Below are positions 37,988 to 47,647 of a stretch of DNA of 64,000 nt, piece after piece. Position numbers and translations under genes: made by a program. Numbering within the stretch: position 1 is the first letter of the stretch; every line of letters starts with the position of its first letter. The notes below the pieces were generated by a model. The model made no database searches and was not told the DNA's origin. It was given only the letters and a program-made list of their open reading frames with translations. The DNA comes from Rikenellaceae bacterium (lineage in GTDB: Bacteria > Bacteroidota > Bacteroidia > Bacteroidales > Rikenellaceae), in the NCBI GenBank assembly GCA_015059805.1, contig SUZO01000003.1, forward strand, positions 1-64,000, read 5' to 3'.

Positions 37988-39313
37988 CTACAAGCTGCGA
38001 GCAATCTCAGAGAACTCGTCAGCCGAAACAGCCTTCTCAGTAACCTTAACCTTTGCGCGAACTGATGCAACAACCTTCTGCTCGTAGAGCTTCTCGTAGA
38101 TGTGCTGACGCTGATCCTTGTTCTCAAGGATGTTCTTTGCAAAGTTAGCAATCATATCCTCTGGAGCATTTGGCATGCCGTACTGAGCAAACTGCATAGC
38201 AGCTAATGACTTAGCCTCCTCAGTAGCCTCCTCCTCAGTTACGTTGATGCTCTCAGCGGTGATAATCTGACGCTGGATGTAGTTCCAAGTGAACATCTTG
38301 ATAAAGCCGTCAAAGTCCTTCTCAATATCCTCCATAGTGAACTTACCCTCGTTGATAGTGTAGAGCCAACGCTTAAGGAACTCAGTAGGCATTGCAAGAG
38401 CAGCCTTCTCAATCATGAAGTTGCGAACATGTGCTGCGAACATATAGTCGCACTCACGAGCCATCTCGCCCTCAATCTGAGCGTCAATATATGCATCAAG
38501 ACCCTTCTTGTCAGTTACGTTACCCTCTGGGAATGCAGTCTTGAAGAACTCCTCGTTAATCTCAGGGTTTGCAAACTGACGAATCATTGTAATCTCAAGC
38601 TCAAACTCTGGGTTGATACCCTCAAGCTCCTCCTCCTTTACGTGGAGCATAGCGGCACGCTGTGCAGGGGTTGAGTACATCTGGTTGATGTTGATAGTGG
38701 TCTTGTAGCCAACCTTCTTACCAATCCATGGCTTACGCTCCTCCTCAGACATAGAGATAAGACCTACGTAAGCATCCTCAACGCGAAGCTCGCCATTGTC
38801 AAGGGTTACAGTCAGAGCCTCATCCTTCTTTACCTTATCAACCTCTACGAGCTTACCGAAGCGACGCAGGAAGTTGTCAAGGAAGTTGTTGTGCATCTCC
38901 TTGCTCACCTTAATCTTGTAGTAGGTTAGCTTGTCCTTAGTAGAGAGAGCTACGTCATACTTTGGAGCCTCACCAATCTCAAAGATAAACTCAAACTCAG
39001 TAGAGTTGTCAAAGTCAAATGCACCCTGCTCCTCTGCTGGGATAACGTCGCCAAGGTAGTCGATATTCTCCTTCTGCAGGTACTCAAATACGGCATTTGA
39101 AGCGGTGCGATAAGACTGCTCAGCTACAACACCCTTGCCATACATCTTGCGTACAATGCCCATAGGAACCATACCTGGACGGAATCCTGGAACATTTGCC
39201 TTACGCTTGTAGTCGCGCAACATCTTCTCTACAGCCTCCTTGTAGTCAGCCTCGCCAACTACAACCTTGAGCAATGATACACCCTGCTCTTTTTGAACTC
39301 TTGTAATTTCCAT
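37988..39313 (-). CDS. tig: Trigger factor, ribosome-associated chaperone
   Basis: Trigger factor is the first chaperone met by nascent chains. The 441-aa protein has the ribosome-binding signature VPGFRPGMVPMGIVRKMYG near residue 40. A degenerate peptidyl-prolyl isomerase domain follows (about 150-240), then the long helical C-terminal arms. As in other Bacteroidetes, the PPIase part is divergent. It is the first gene before clpP and clpX, with a -7 box upstream. Confidence 0.95.
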   Translation of the reverse strand: MEITRVQKEQGVSLLKVVVGEADYKEAVEKMLRDYKRKANVPGFRPGMVPMGIVRKMYGKGVVAEQSYRTASNAVFEYLQKENIDYLGDVIPAEEQGAFDFDNSTEFEFIFEIGEAPKYDVALSTKDKLTYYKIKVSKEMHNNFLDNFLRRFGKLVEVDKVKKDEALTVTLDNGELRVEDAYVGLISMSEEERKPWIGKKVGYKTTININQMYSTPAQRAAMLHVKEEELEGINPEFELEITMIRQFANPEINEEFFKTAFPEGNVTDKKGLDAYIDAQIEGEMARECDYMFAAHVRNFMIEKAALAMPTEFLKRWLYTINEGKFTMEDIEKDFDGFIKMFTWNYIQRQIITAESINVTEEEATEEAKSLAAMQFAQYGMPNAPEDMIANFAKNILENKDQRQHIYEKLYEQKVVASVRAKVKVTEKAVSADEFSEIARSL

Positions 39314-39358
39314 AGTCTTATATTGTTATAATTATTTCGTTTTACGTCAATCAGAGCG

Positions 39359-39366
39359 CAAAGATA
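39359..39366 (-). promoter_or_regulatory. -7 box of tig
   Basis: TATCTTTG on the minus strand lies 45 bp upstream of the tig start codon. A divergent -7 box for the next plus-strand gene sits 43 bp away. No -33 TTTG at the normal spacing is seen. Confidence 0.5.
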
Positions 39367-39409
39367 CAAATTTTTTTCCGATATTACTACATCATACCCC
39401 AATATTTTG

Positions 39410-39417
39410 TACCTTTG
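39410..39417 (+). promoter_or_regulatory. -7 box of the glutaminyl cyclase gene
   Basis: TACCTTTG matches TAnnTTTG and ends only 6 bp before the ATG at 39424. A start a few bases downstream would leave the mRNA almost leaderless. No -33 TTTG is visible. Confidence 0.5.
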
Positions 39418-39423
39418 CACTAT

Positions 39424-40209
39424 ATGAAGAGGATATTTTATATACTTATCGCCTGTGCAGTGGTTGTTTCATGCGGTGGAGCGAGGCGTGGAGGGGTAAA
39501 AACGCAGCCGATTGTCCGTGCGCAATATGCAGAGGTTGAGGTGGTTAATGTGTATGAACATCAGACAGATGCCTATACCCAGGGTCTACAATTTGTGGAT
39601 GGACTGATGTGGGAAGGAACGGGTAACTACGGTCAGTCTCGATTGCAGTATACCGACCTTGAAACTGGCAAGAGAACTGTTGTGGCAAAACTCCCAGATG
39701 ACCACTTTGGCGAGGGTATTACCCTTTTGGGCGACAAAATCTACCAACTCACTTGGCAGAATGGTGTTATGCATATCTACGACCGCCAGAGTTTTAGAAA
39801 GATTGGCGAGCGAAAGTATAAAGGCGAGGGCTGGGGTCTCACTTCAGACGGCGAGAGCCTCTATATGAGTGATGGCACGCCCGATATTCGTGTGCTTGAC
39901 CCGCAGAGCCTTGCACTTAAGCGCCGCATTGCTGTTACCTGTAATGGCGAGTCACTGCCGTATCTAAATGAACTTGAGTGGATTGAGGGTAAGATTTGGG
40001 CGAATGTCTACACCCTTGACCAGATAGTTATTATCAACCCTGAGAGCGGAGTTGTTGAGAAGATTGTAGACCTTCGTGGACTACTGCCACAGAGTGAGTA
40101 TACAGAGAGTACTGATGTGCTGAATGGCATTGCTTATGATGCGGTAAGAAAGAGCATATTTGTGACAGGTAAGAATTGGAGTAAAATGTTTGAAATCAGA
40201 GTGTTATGA
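39424..40209 (+). CDS. Glutaminyl-peptide cyclotransferase, lipoprotein
   Basis: Glutamine cyclotransferases convert N-terminal Gln of exported proteins to pyroglutamate. Many Bacteroidetes surface proteins are thought to be modified this way. The ATG at 39424 precedes a lipoprotein signal ending VVVSC, so the enzyme is anchored in an envelope membrane. The 261-aa body is a five-bladed propeller of the plant/bacterial type. Family strings are YTQGLQF, EGTGNYGQSRL, FGEGITLLGDKIYQLTW and LNELEWIEGKIWANVY. Its stop overlaps the following amidohydrolase start by four bases. Confidence 0.88.
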   Translation: MKRIFYILIACAVVVSCGGARRGGVKTQPIVRAQYAEVEVVNVYEHQTDAYTQGLQFVDGLMWEGTGNYGQSRLQYTDLETGKRTVVAKLPDDHFGEGITLLGDKIYQLTWQNGVMHIYDRQSFRKIGERKYKGEGWGLTSDGESLYMSDGTPDIRVLDPQSLALKRRIAVTCNGESLPYLNELEWIEGKIWANVYTLDQIVIINPESGVVEKIVDLRGLLPQSEYTESTDVLNGIAYDAVRKSIFVTGKNWSKMFEIRVL

Positions 40210-41300
40210 CACCGGTAGAGTTTCGTAGACATATACATCGCCACCCTGAGTTGTCGTTTGAGGAGTACCAGACGGCTCAGTTTATTGAAGCGTCACTTAA
40301 GGCAGAGGGTATCTCTTGCCGTAGGATTGCTGGCACTGGCGTACTTGCAAAGATTGAGGGTCGTGGTGATGTGACACGCGCCATAGTTCTGCGTGCAGAT
40401 ATTGATGCACTGCCGATTACTGAGTGTACAGGTCTGGATTATGACTCTGTAAATGAGGGTGTTATGCACGCTTGCGGGCATGATGTTCACGCGGCAGTTC
40501 TCTATGGTGCGCTGCAAAAGTTGAACGCTTCACGCGACTTTGAGGGTACTATTTTTGGTATCTTCCAGCCTGGTGAGGAGTGCAACCCTGGTGGGGCGAG
40601 CAAGGTGCTTGCTGAGAAGCCTTTTGAGGGTTATAATGTTGTGGCTGTTGTAGGTAACCATACTGATAGCACCCTTGAGGTGGGGCAGATAGGTCTTTGT
40701 GCTGGCTCGTTTATGGCATCAAATGATGAGCTGCGATTCTATGTTCGTGGCAAAGGTGGTCATGGAGCTATGCGCGACAAACTTAACGATACTGTTGCCG
40801 CTGCAGCAAATATCGTGACTGAGGTTAATCGTATAAATGGTAGCGAGTTAGTGCTTTCAATCGGCAAAATTGTAGCTGAGGGGGCGACAAATATTATCCC
40901 CGACCTTGTCTATATGGAGGGTACGATGCGTACATTTGATGCCTCACTTCGTAAGCAGATATGGGAGCAAATTTATCAGATAGCTGCTCAAGTAGACAAG
41001 AATTTTGGAACTACTACAGAGGTTGATATAAATCATGGCTACCCAACGGTGGTCAATAGTGCGCACTTGACAGATTTAGCATCTACTTTGGCTGCGGAGC
41101 ATTATCAGGCTATTGAGCTGACAAAACGCTATACGGCAGAGGATTTTGGATTCTACACCGAGCAATATCCATCACTGTTCTACCGTTTAGGTGTTGGAAC
41201 TAATGCGGGTAGAAGTCATAGTGCAACCTTTGCGCCTGATGAGCGAGCAATAGATGTTGGTGTTGATTTTATGGCAACTCTTGCCGTAAAAATAGAATAG
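40206..41300 (+). CDS. M20D family amidohydrolase
   Basis: This 364-aa zinc-dependent hydrolase belongs to the hippurate/N-acyl-amino-acid amidohydrolase group. Metal-binding strings are HACGHDVHAA (about residue 90) and QPGEECNPGGA. An N-terminal RHIHRHPELSFEE and a C-terminal RSHSATFAPDE with the last metal His are present. The lid domain includes GKGGHGAMRDKLND. No signal peptide is seen, so it is cytoplasmic. Coupling with the glutaminyl cyclase gene (ATGA overlap) suggests a role with peptide or amide compounds, but the substrate is unknown. Confidence 0.88.
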   Translation: MTPVEFRRHIHRHPELSFEEYQTAQFIEASLKAEGISCRRIAGTGVLAKIEGRGDVTRAIVLRADIDALPITECTGLDYDSVNEGVMHACGHDVHAAVLYGALQKLNASRDFEGTIFGIFQPGEECNPGGASKVLAEKPFEGYNVVAVVGNHTDSTLEVGQIGLCAGSFMASNDELRFYVRGKGGHGAMRDKLNDTVAAAANIVTEVNRINGSELVLSIGKIVAEGATNIIPDLVYMEGTMRTFDASLRKQIWEQIYQIAAQVDKNFGTTTEVDINHGYPTVVNSAHLTDLASTLAAEHYQAIELTKRYTAEDFGFYTEQYPSLFYRLGVGTNAGRSHSATFAPDERAIDVGVDFMATLAVKIE

Positions 41301-41307
41301 GTTAGTT

Positions 41308-43506
41308 ATGGGAAGAAAGAAGAATGTGCGTGAGTCGTTTAGTGACCGCGCAAGTTTTATTGTGGGCATGTTCCGCGAACAGCCTGAGCGAAAGTTTACC
41401 CTTAAGGGTCTTGCTGCAGCCTCTGGTGGTGCTGACAAGGGCGGTAGGGATATGACTAAGAGAATCCTTGACACTCTGCTTGAGCAGGGGTATATTGAGT
41501 GCGAGGGTCGTGGTAATTATCATCTTTCGCGTAGTAAACTACCTCGTTATCAGGGTGTTGTGGATATGAGTAATAGCGGAAACCTATACGTTTCGTGCCC
41601 TGATTTAGATTCTGATGTCTTTATCCACTCTCGCAACTCTCACCATGCACTCAATGACGATAAGGTTGAGTTTGTTGTAACCCATACCGCTCGTACGGGC
41701 GCTTTAGAGGGTGAGATAGTTAAGATTATTGAAAGAAGCAACCGTTGCTATGCCGGTGTTGCGGAGGTGGTATCTAAGAGCGCAATTATTGTGGCTCCAG
41801 ACTCACGCCGACTACCCGTTGATATATACCTTTCGCGCAAGAAGTATCCGAAAGTACAGACGGGCGATAAGGTGGCTGTAAGAGTCAAGGAGTGGTACGA
41901 TGGCGACGATATGCCCGTTGGCGAACTGGTTGATATTCTGGGTGCTACGGGCGATAATGATGCCGAGATGCACGCCATACTTCTTGAGTATGACCTGCCG
42001 TATAAGTTTGAGGAGCAGGTTGTTGAGGCAGCAGCAGAAATTGACGGCACAATTACGGCTAAGGACTATGCCGAGCGTAGGGATATGCGCGATGTGCCGA
42101 CATTTACAATAGACCCTGCCGATGCAAAGGACTTTGACGACGCCCTCTCTATCCGCTCTGTGGGCGATGGATTGTGGGAGGTAGGTGTGCATATTGCCGA
42201 TGTGACACACTATGTTCGCCCAGGAAGTGTTATTGACGATGAGGCTCTTGAGCGCGGTACATCTGTCTATCTTGTTGATAGAACAATACCTATGCTGCCC
42301 GAAAGGCTCTCAAATGAGCTATGTTCACTGCGCCCGCACGAGGAGAAATTATGCTTCTCGGCTGTCTTTACCATTGACGAGAAGCTGAAGATTCATAACG
42401 AGTGGTTTGGTCGTACGGTAATATACTCCGACCGCCGATTTACATACGAAGAGGCTCAGCAGATTATTGAGAGCGGGCAGGGAGAGCTGAAGGATGAAGT
42501 GCTTACTCTTCACCGCTTGGCTCAGGCGATGCGTAAGGAGCGCTACCGCAAGGGTGCTATAGCCTTTGACCGCCGCGAGGCTAAGTTCCACCTTGACGAG
42601 CAGGGTCGCCCTACGGGCGTATACTTCAAGGTGCAGAAGGAGGCAAATCAGCTTATTGAGGAGTTTATGCTGCTTGCTAACCGCCGCGTGGCGACCTTCT
42701 GCGCAAAGCGTAACGGCAAGCCAAGGACAATGGTCTTTCGTGTGCACGACGAGCCAAATAGCGATAAGTTTGAGCGCTTCCGCACATTTATCCTCCGCTT
42801 TGGTCACCTCTTCAAGGCTCAGAAGGGTAGTGCAGTGGCAAAAGAGCTTAATCAGTTGATGACCGATATTAAGGGTAAGCCAGAGCAGAATGTTGTGAGC
42901 ATGCTTGCCATCCGCTCAATGGCTAAGGCTGTATATACCACCGCCAATATTGGTCACTATGGACTCGCATTCCCATACTATACCCACTTCACCTCGCCAA
43001 TCCGTCGCTATCCAGATATGATGGTGCACCGTCTGCTGCAGCGATACCTTGATGGTGGTAAGAGCGCAGATAGAGATGCTCTTGAGTCACTGTGTGAACA
43101 CTCATCTGAGCGCGAGGTTGTCGCTGCTGAGGCTGAGCGCGCATCTATAAAGTATAAGATGGTGGAGTTTATGGCAGATAAGATTGGTCAGGAGTTTGAC
43201 GGACACATTTCCGGTATGTCAGAGTGGGGAATCTTTGTGGAGCTTGAAAACTCTATTGTTGAGGGTATGGTGGCTATGCGAGATATTGTGGGCGACTACT
43301 ACCGCTTTGACGAGGCGAGATATGAGGTCTACGGTCACTCTACGGGCAATACCTTTACCCTTGGCGATAAGGTGCGCGTGAAGGTCAAGAGTGCCGACCT
43401 TCGCCGTCGTATGCTTGACTTTACATTTGCTGAGGTTGAGGGTGAGAGGATTGATGAGCCGACAATAACATTTAATAAAGGTGTAAAAAAGGGACGTAGA
43501 AGGTAG
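41308..43506 (+). CDS. rnr: Ribonuclease R
   Basis: RNase R is a processive 3'-to-5' exoribonuclease that degrades structured RNA. The 732-aa protein has an N-terminal winged helix (RKFTLKGLAAAS...) and cold-shock domains (YQGVVDMSNSGNLYV). The RNB catalytic core has FTIDPADAKDFDDALSI, with the metal-binding Asp cluster, and HYTHFTSPIRRYPD-like residues (YYTHFTSPIRRYPDM). A C-terminal S1 domain begins around FDGHISGMSEWGIFVEL. A basic tail ends KKGRRR. It lies 7 bp after the amidohydrolase and 1 bp before mqnC. Confidence 0.96.
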   Translation: MGRKKNVRESFSDRASFIVGMFREQPERKFTLKGLAAASGGADKGGRDMTKRILDTLLEQGYIECEGRGNYHLSRSKLPRYQGVVDMSNSGNLYVSCPDLDSDVFIHSRNSHHALNDDKVEFVVTHTARTGALEGEIVKIIERSNRCYAGVAEVVSKSAIIVAPDSRRLPVDIYLSRKKYPKVQTGDKVAVRVKEWYDGDDMPVGELVDILGATGDNDAEMHAILLEYDLPYKFEEQVVEAAAEIDGTITAKDYAERRDMRDVPTFTIDPADAKDFDDALSIRSVGDGLWEVGVHIADVTHYVRPGSVIDDEALERGTSVYLVDRTIPMLPERLSNELCSLRPHEEKLCFSAVFTIDEKLKIHNEWFGRTVIYSDRRFTYEEAQQIIESGQGELKDEVLTLHRLAQAMRKERYRKGAIAFDRREAKFHLDEQGRPTGVYFKVQKEANQLIEEFMLLANRRVATFCAKRNGKPRTMVFRVHDEPNSDKFERFRTFILRFGHLFKAQKGSAVAKELNQLMTDIKGKPEQNVVSMLAIRSMAKAVYTTANIGHYGLAFPYYTHFTSPIRRYPDMMVHRLLQRYLDGGKSADRDALESLCEHSSEREVVAAEAERASIKYKMVEFMADKIGQEFDGHISGMSEWGIFVELENSIVEGMVAMRDIVGDYYRFDEARYEVYGHSTGNTFTLGDKVRVKVKSADLRRRMLDFTFAEVEGERIDEPTITFNKGVKKGRRR

Positions 43507-43507
43507 T

Positions 43508-44599
43508 ATGCTAAGGGTAAATGACATAATCAGTAAATCGCTTGACCGTAAGCCTCTTACATACGATGAGGCGTGCTATCTCTATGACAATGCGCCACTT
43601 GAGCTGTTAGCTGGTGCAGCTGATACTCTTCGCTGTGACTCTGTGCCTAACCCCGATGTTGTCACTTGGCAGATAGATCGTAATGTCAATACCACTAATG
43701 TCTGCACATCGGGTTGCCTGTTCTGTAACTTCCACTGCAAGCCACACCAGACAGAGAAGCGCTATATCACAACCCTTGAGCAGTATGATGAGAAGATTGC
43801 CCGCCTCTTTGAGCTTGGCGGAAATCAACTGCTTCTGCAGGGCGGTATGCACCCAAAGTTGGGTATAGATTTCTATGAGAATCTGTTTCGTGAACTGAAG
43901 AGTCGCTATCCAAATTTAAGACTGCACGCTCTTGGTGCTCCGGAGGTGGCGCATATAGCAAAGATTAGCGGTCTTACAACCCTTAAGACCCTTGAGCGAC
44001 TCGTTGCTGCGGGGTTGGACTCACTACCTGGTGCGGGCGCGGAGATTCTTGTGCCGCGCGTAAGGAAGATTATCTCGCCAGCAAAGCCGAGCGTGGAGGA
44101 GTGGATAAGTGTGATGCATGAGGCGCATCTGATGAACCTGCCTACATCGGCAACGATGATGTATGGACATATTGAGACACCGTACGAGCGTATGGAGCAC
44201 CTTATTCGCATACGCGACCTGCAGGCAGCAGTGCCAGAGGGTCACTATGGTTTTATAGCATTTATTCCGTGGATTTTCCGCTCTACGGGCACTCGTCTTG
44301 AGGCGCAGGGCGTTGTGAGCCACTTCTCAGCACTTGAGTATATACGCATTATTGCCATTAGCCGCCTTGTGCTGAATAATATCCGTAATATCCAAGCCTC
44401 GTGGCTGACTGTTGGCAAGCAGACGGCTCAGGTGGCGCTCCATAGTGGTGCTAATGACTTCGGCTCAATTATGATTGAGGAGAATGTCGTCAGCTCTGCT
44501 GGTGCAAACAACCACTTTGATGCTCAGGGTATTCAGCAGGCTATCCGCGAAGCGGGATTTACACCACGTCTGCGCGACCAGCTCTATAATCTGTTATAG
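43508..44599 (+). CDS. mqnC: Cyclic dehypoxanthine futalosine synthase MqnC
   Basis: MqnC is the radical SAM enzyme that cyclises dehypoxanthine futalosine in the alternative menaquinone pathway. The 363-aa protein has the cluster motif C-x3-C-x2-C (Cys66, Cys70, Cys73 in CTSGCLFCNF). Also present are QLLLQGGMHPKLGIDFYE, DSLPGAGAEILVPRVR and the late GANDFGSIMIEENVVSSAG. PGAGAEIL favours MqnC over MqnE. No other mqn gene lies in the window. Its last 6 bp overlap the end of the convergent HD-domain gene. Confidence 0.93.
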   Translation: MLRVNDIISKSLDRKPLTYDEACYLYDNAPLELLAGAADTLRCDSVPNPDVVTWQIDRNVNTTNVCTSGCLFCNFHCKPHQTEKRYITTLEQYDEKIARLFELGGNQLLLQGGMHPKLGIDFYENLFRELKSRYPNLRLHALGAPEVAHIAKISGLTTLKTLERLVAAGLDSLPGAGAEILVPRVRKIISPAKPSVEEWISVMHEAHLMNLPTSATMMYGHIETPYERMEHLIRIRDLQAAVPEGHYGFIAFIPWIFRSTGTRLEAQGVVSHFSALEYIRIIAISRLVLNNIRNIQASWLTVGKQTAQVALHSGANDFGSIMIEENVVSSAGANNHFDAQGIQQAIREAGFTPRLRDQLYNLL

Positions 44600-45220
44600 T
44601 TCAGCCAGCTGCTCAGCAAATATAGTGTCAAAAGTTGAGCGAAGAACTCTTTTGTTGGCAATAATCTCTTGTAGCTGAGCAAGGCGCAGAGCGTTATCCG
44701 AGTGGGGAATGTAGAGCTTAAGGTATCCATTTGTGCCATACTTCTCATGTAGATGGTCGCAGCAACGTGCAAAGTGCTCCTCTACAGTTAGTGTAGGGTA
44801 GTGCGATAGACTATACTGCACTGTTCGGCGGATAACTGTCAGTGGCTCAATCAGGCGGTCTGCCTCGGCAACAATAGCACCGTAAATAGTACGTGGTGCG
44901 TGGTCTGATGAGGCTCGGTGGTCCTCAATAGCCTCACGCATGGTGGTTAATTGCTCATCATTGAAGTAGTGAGGCAGCTCAGTGTCTGACATAAGAATCT
45001 CACCAGAGTGGATATGGTGCAGCTCACGCCCATACTTTAGCCCAGTATCATGATATGCAGCAATGGTGTAGACCATATCTATATCTACATCGTAGTGCGT
45101 TGCAAGGCTTAGGCTGCGGGCAATAACGCTCTGCACGTGGTCTACATTGTGTGCCTTGTCAAAAGATAAGTAGAGCGGGATAATCTCCCGCTCTATATAG
45201 TGTTTAAGTGCACTATTCAT
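44594..45220 (-). CDS. HD-domain phosphohydrolase
   Basis: The ATG at 45218-45220 (MNSALKHYIEREI) gives 208 aa. HD-superfamily metal residues appear as DKAHNVDHVQ (His in HNVDH), AAYHDTGLKYGR (the HD pair) and later EAIEDHRASSD and EADRL. This resembles the YedJ/uncharacterised HD hydrolase group; nucleotide substrates are likely but not identified. The start lies inside the last codons of the upstream PCMD lipoprotein gene (8-nt overlap), so it is the last gene of that cluster and probably coupled to it. Its 3' end overlaps mqnC by 6 bp. Confidence 0.85.
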   Translation of the reverse strand: MNSALKHYIEREIIPLYLSFDKAHNVDHVQSVIARSLSLATHYDVDIDMVYTIAAYHDTGLKYGRELHHIHSGEILMSDTELPHYFNDEQLTTMREAIEDHRASSDHAPRTIYGAIVAEADRLIEPLTVIRRTVQYSLSHYPTLTVEEHFARCCDHLHEKYGTNGYLKLYIPHSDNALRLAQLQEIIANKRVLRSTFDTIFAEQLAEL

Positions 45221-46823
45221 AGTCGTAGAGAAGCTCAAAATCATCAAGCCACATTATTGACTGCTTACTGCCGACAAAGTAGTCACCATAGCTTGAGCCA
45301 GATGCTACGATGATGATGTGGGTAGGTGTGCGGTCAAAGTCGCGGTACTCAAGCGGAATGGTAAACTCATACCAATCCTTACTCTCACGATAGATAATCT
45401 CTCCGTAGGCGATAATTCCCTCATTTGTAGAGTTGAAGAAGCTCGACTCTTTGCTTGTATCCACAGCCACAGGTGACTCTGGCGTACCACCATAGATATT
45501 GTAGTCCCAATCGCCCAACGCAATGTAGATACTTCCGCGGTCAGGCTCACCAAGTCCTGGAACCTTTGGATTTGGCTTCTGCGGTGCGCAGTCAATAGTG
45601 CCACAGTTATACTTCATCCAGCCGCGTAGAGCAGTAGGACGAAGAGTATATGGCCTACCGAAATGCACAACGCCATTTGTGCCTGAAATGCCAGCAAAAG
45701 TACCAGCGAAGTAGTTTCCCGCAGCAAACTTCTTAATACCCAAGACATTTGCCTGCTGAGACCACAGCTGAGCGCATGTGCCACTCATTCCTGGCGCAAG
45801 ATTCTCTGTATGTGGGGTGGTGAGGTTTATGCCCGCGATTGCAGAGCCAGGGTTACCAGTTCCCCACCATGCACTCTCAGGGTTGAGGTATGGGTAGTAT
45901 GTACCACCATCTACACTCCAGTCGTTAAACTGCGCATTTGGAAGAACAAAGGTTGCCGTTGTGGTGACTGTTATAATATTTGAGAGCTGCTCGCCCTTGT
46001 CAGATATGGCATAGCCTATAACCTCATACTCAGTTTGTGGGGCAAGATGACGAATTGTCGCCTCAATAACTCCTCCACGAGAGGTGTACCAGCTATCCTC
46101 CGCCTCTAACCACTGCTCTACTCCCTTCTGGCGATAGCGGAAGCCAGTCTGTGCGCCATCAATACCCACAGCCTTCATCCAGATAACCTTAGCACCCGCA
46201 ACTGCGCGAGTAACATCTACCTGCACCTCCTTAGGCTCAACAATCAGTCGCCAAATCTCACGACGACCGTATGAGTCTACAATAGCGGTCTGGGTATGGT
46301 CTGCATTGCTAAAGTCGCGTAATGTTGATGCATCAGGGAAGTCATACTCAGGCTTTGGACCAAAGCGGAGTTGAGTAACTGTCACAGTATCAAGACCGAA
46401 GTCTGCGCGTCGGTAGACCTTTGCCATCGTGCGTGAAATATCCCACTCGGTCTCGCCAATCTGACCCACTACGCTAAAACGGCGGTCTATAGTTTGGTTG
46501 GCAACGATAACCCACTCGTAGTCTTGATAGAGAGAGAGGATAACATACTGAGGGTAGCGCATGTCAAAAGTACCAATCATATTGCGCGATAGGGTAGCAC
46601 CCTCGCTGCACTCAATGGCTGTAATCTTGACATTGCGAATATCAATATTCTCGGCAATATCGACAGTAATCTTACGATTTGCGCGGTCAATAGTAGGCTC
46701 GCCAGTAGCACCCTCAACCTCTATGTCCAATATATCCAACTCCACCACTGGATATGGAATATCATTCTCAATACAAGAGCTCAAGGCAAGCAGAGCAGCT
46801 ATAAGTGTTATAAACTTTCTCAT
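45213..46823 (-). CDS. PCMD domain-containing lipoprotein with FN3-like middle domain
   Basis: This 536-aa lipoprotein has lipobox LSSC followed by I-E-N-D. An N-terminal beta-rich region (about 25-215) precedes an FN3-like domain (about 215-295, IWMKAVGIDG ... LAPQTEYEVIGYAISDKG). The C-terminal half matches the putative carbohydrate metabolism domain (PCMD) seen in the 680-aa protein of this cluster. Shared strings are KKFAAGNYFAGTFAGI, VVHFGRPY, LRGWMKYNCGTID and SGSSYGDYFVGS. The start overlaps the preceding barrel gene by one base (TAATG). A glycan-binding surface role is plausible; no catalytic residues are claimed. Confidence 0.8.
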   Translation of the reverse strand: MRKFITLIAALLALSSCIENDIPYPVVELDILDIEVEGATGEPTIDRANRKITVDIAENIDIRNVKITAIECSEGATLSRNMIGTFDMRYPQYVILSLYQDYEWVIVANQTIDRRFSVVGQIGETEWDISRTMAKVYRRADFGLDTVTVTQLRFGPKPEYDFPDASTLRDFSNADHTQTAIVDSYGRREIWRLIVEPKEVQVDVTRAVAGAKVIWMKAVGIDGAQTGFRYRQKGVEQWLEAEDSWYTSRGGVIEATIRHLAPQTEYEVIGYAISDKGEQLSNIITVTTTATFVLPNAQFNDWSVDGGTYYPYLNPESAWWGTGNPGSAIAGINLTTPHTENLAPGMSGTCAQLWSQQANVLGIKKFAAGNYFAGTFAGISGTNGVVHFGRPYTLRPTALRGWMKYNCGTIDCAPQKPNPKVPGLGEPDRGSIYIALGDWDYNIYGGTPESPVAVDTSKESSFFNSTNEGIIAYGEIIYRESKDWYEFTIPLEYRDFDRTPTHIIIVASGSSYGDYFVGSKQSIMWLDDFELLYDYE

Positions 46824-47635
46824 TATTTATCCTTTTTCTTGTTCCACAAGTGAACATTCACGCCAATATTTATCTGAGCAAGGTTTAGTCCAAAGCGTAG
46901 CTTTGAGAAGTCGCGCTTGCCGATAAAGTTTCCCTCACCGTCAGTCTGGCGGATATGGTTGTACTGCAATCCTCCAAGACCAAATGATACGCCAGCGCAG
47001 ACATTCGGGAAGATATATACTGCCAATCCTGGCGCAAAACCAAGGCGTAGGCGGTAGTTCTCCGAAATGGTTCTCTTGGCGCTGCCTTCAGATTGGTAGT
47101 TAAACTGAGATCTACCCATCTGTCCAGACAACTCCCACTCTGCAAATAGTCCAAAGCGTCCCTTTTTGTCTAACGACATATATGAACGGTGGTATATGGC
47201 TGCAGAGTATGCGCGGTTGTTATATCCTAAATCTCCGAGTGAAAGATTTACATCATTTGCCTCGCCTAAGTTAAGACCTATCTTATCAAGCGTGCCGTCT
47301 GCGTATGTATAGCCAAGGCGCACTCCGATGGCTTGATTGTCACGATAGAAGTAGCCATAGTGAGGCTTGATAGTAAACATTGAGCCGCGAAGGTTGATAT
47401 TGTCAATAATGAGTCCCAAGTCGCTATCTTCACTCTCAAGAGTGCCATAAGAGACCGTTAGACCCATCATAGACTCGCCCTTAAAGACAAACTTGTTGCT
47501 GTTAATCTCGCGGTCTATGCGATGTGTTCGCTTCTTCTTTGCAGTTGTTAGACTCTTCTCTGTCTGAGGTATATCTTGCGCCATGACACTGCTTACGGCG
47601 CAAAGGAGCAATAGTGTTGAAATTAACTTCTTCAT
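46823..47635 (-). CDS. Outer-membrane barrel-like protein (second of a pair)
   Basis: This 270-aa protein has a signal peptide ending VMAQD and a mature part of alternating amphipathic strands (TVSYGTLESEDSDLGLIID, YFYRDNQAIGVRLGYTY). It is clearly paralogous to the gene 12 bp upstream: both have a D-x-G/T-F/L-I-I strand, N-L-G-E-A/G-x-G/D, a Y-H-R-S-Y/W-R-Q-Y segment and a LFAEWEL/LFAEFQL string. The C-terminus lacks a final aromatic (basic KKKDK tail). Probably an outer-membrane barrel tied to the adjoining surface lipoproteins. Confidence 0.7.
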   Translation of the reverse strand: MKKLISTLLLLCAVSSVMAQDIPQTEKSLTTAKKKRTHRIDREINSNKFVFKGESMMGLTVSYGTLESEDSDLGLIIDNINLRGSMFTIKPHYGYFYRDNQAIGVRLGYTYADGTLDKIGLNLGEANDVNLSLGDLGYNNRAYSAAIYHRSYMSLDKKGRFGLFAEWELSGQMGRSQFNYQSEGSAKRTISENYRLRLGFAPGLAVYIFPNVCAGVSFGLGGLQYNHIRQTDGEGNFIGKRDFSKLRFGLNLAQINIGVNVHLWNKKKDK

Positions 47636-47647
47636 TTGTGCCGACTG

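Noticed and set aside
41748..42210. Long minus-strand reading frames inside rnr
   Set aside because: They are complementary shadows of a well-supported RNase R gene and show no family features.
43508..44599. mqnC considered as mqnE (aminofutalosine synthase)
   Set aside because: The PGAGAEIL and QGGMHPKLGIDFYE strings and the length fit MqnC better.
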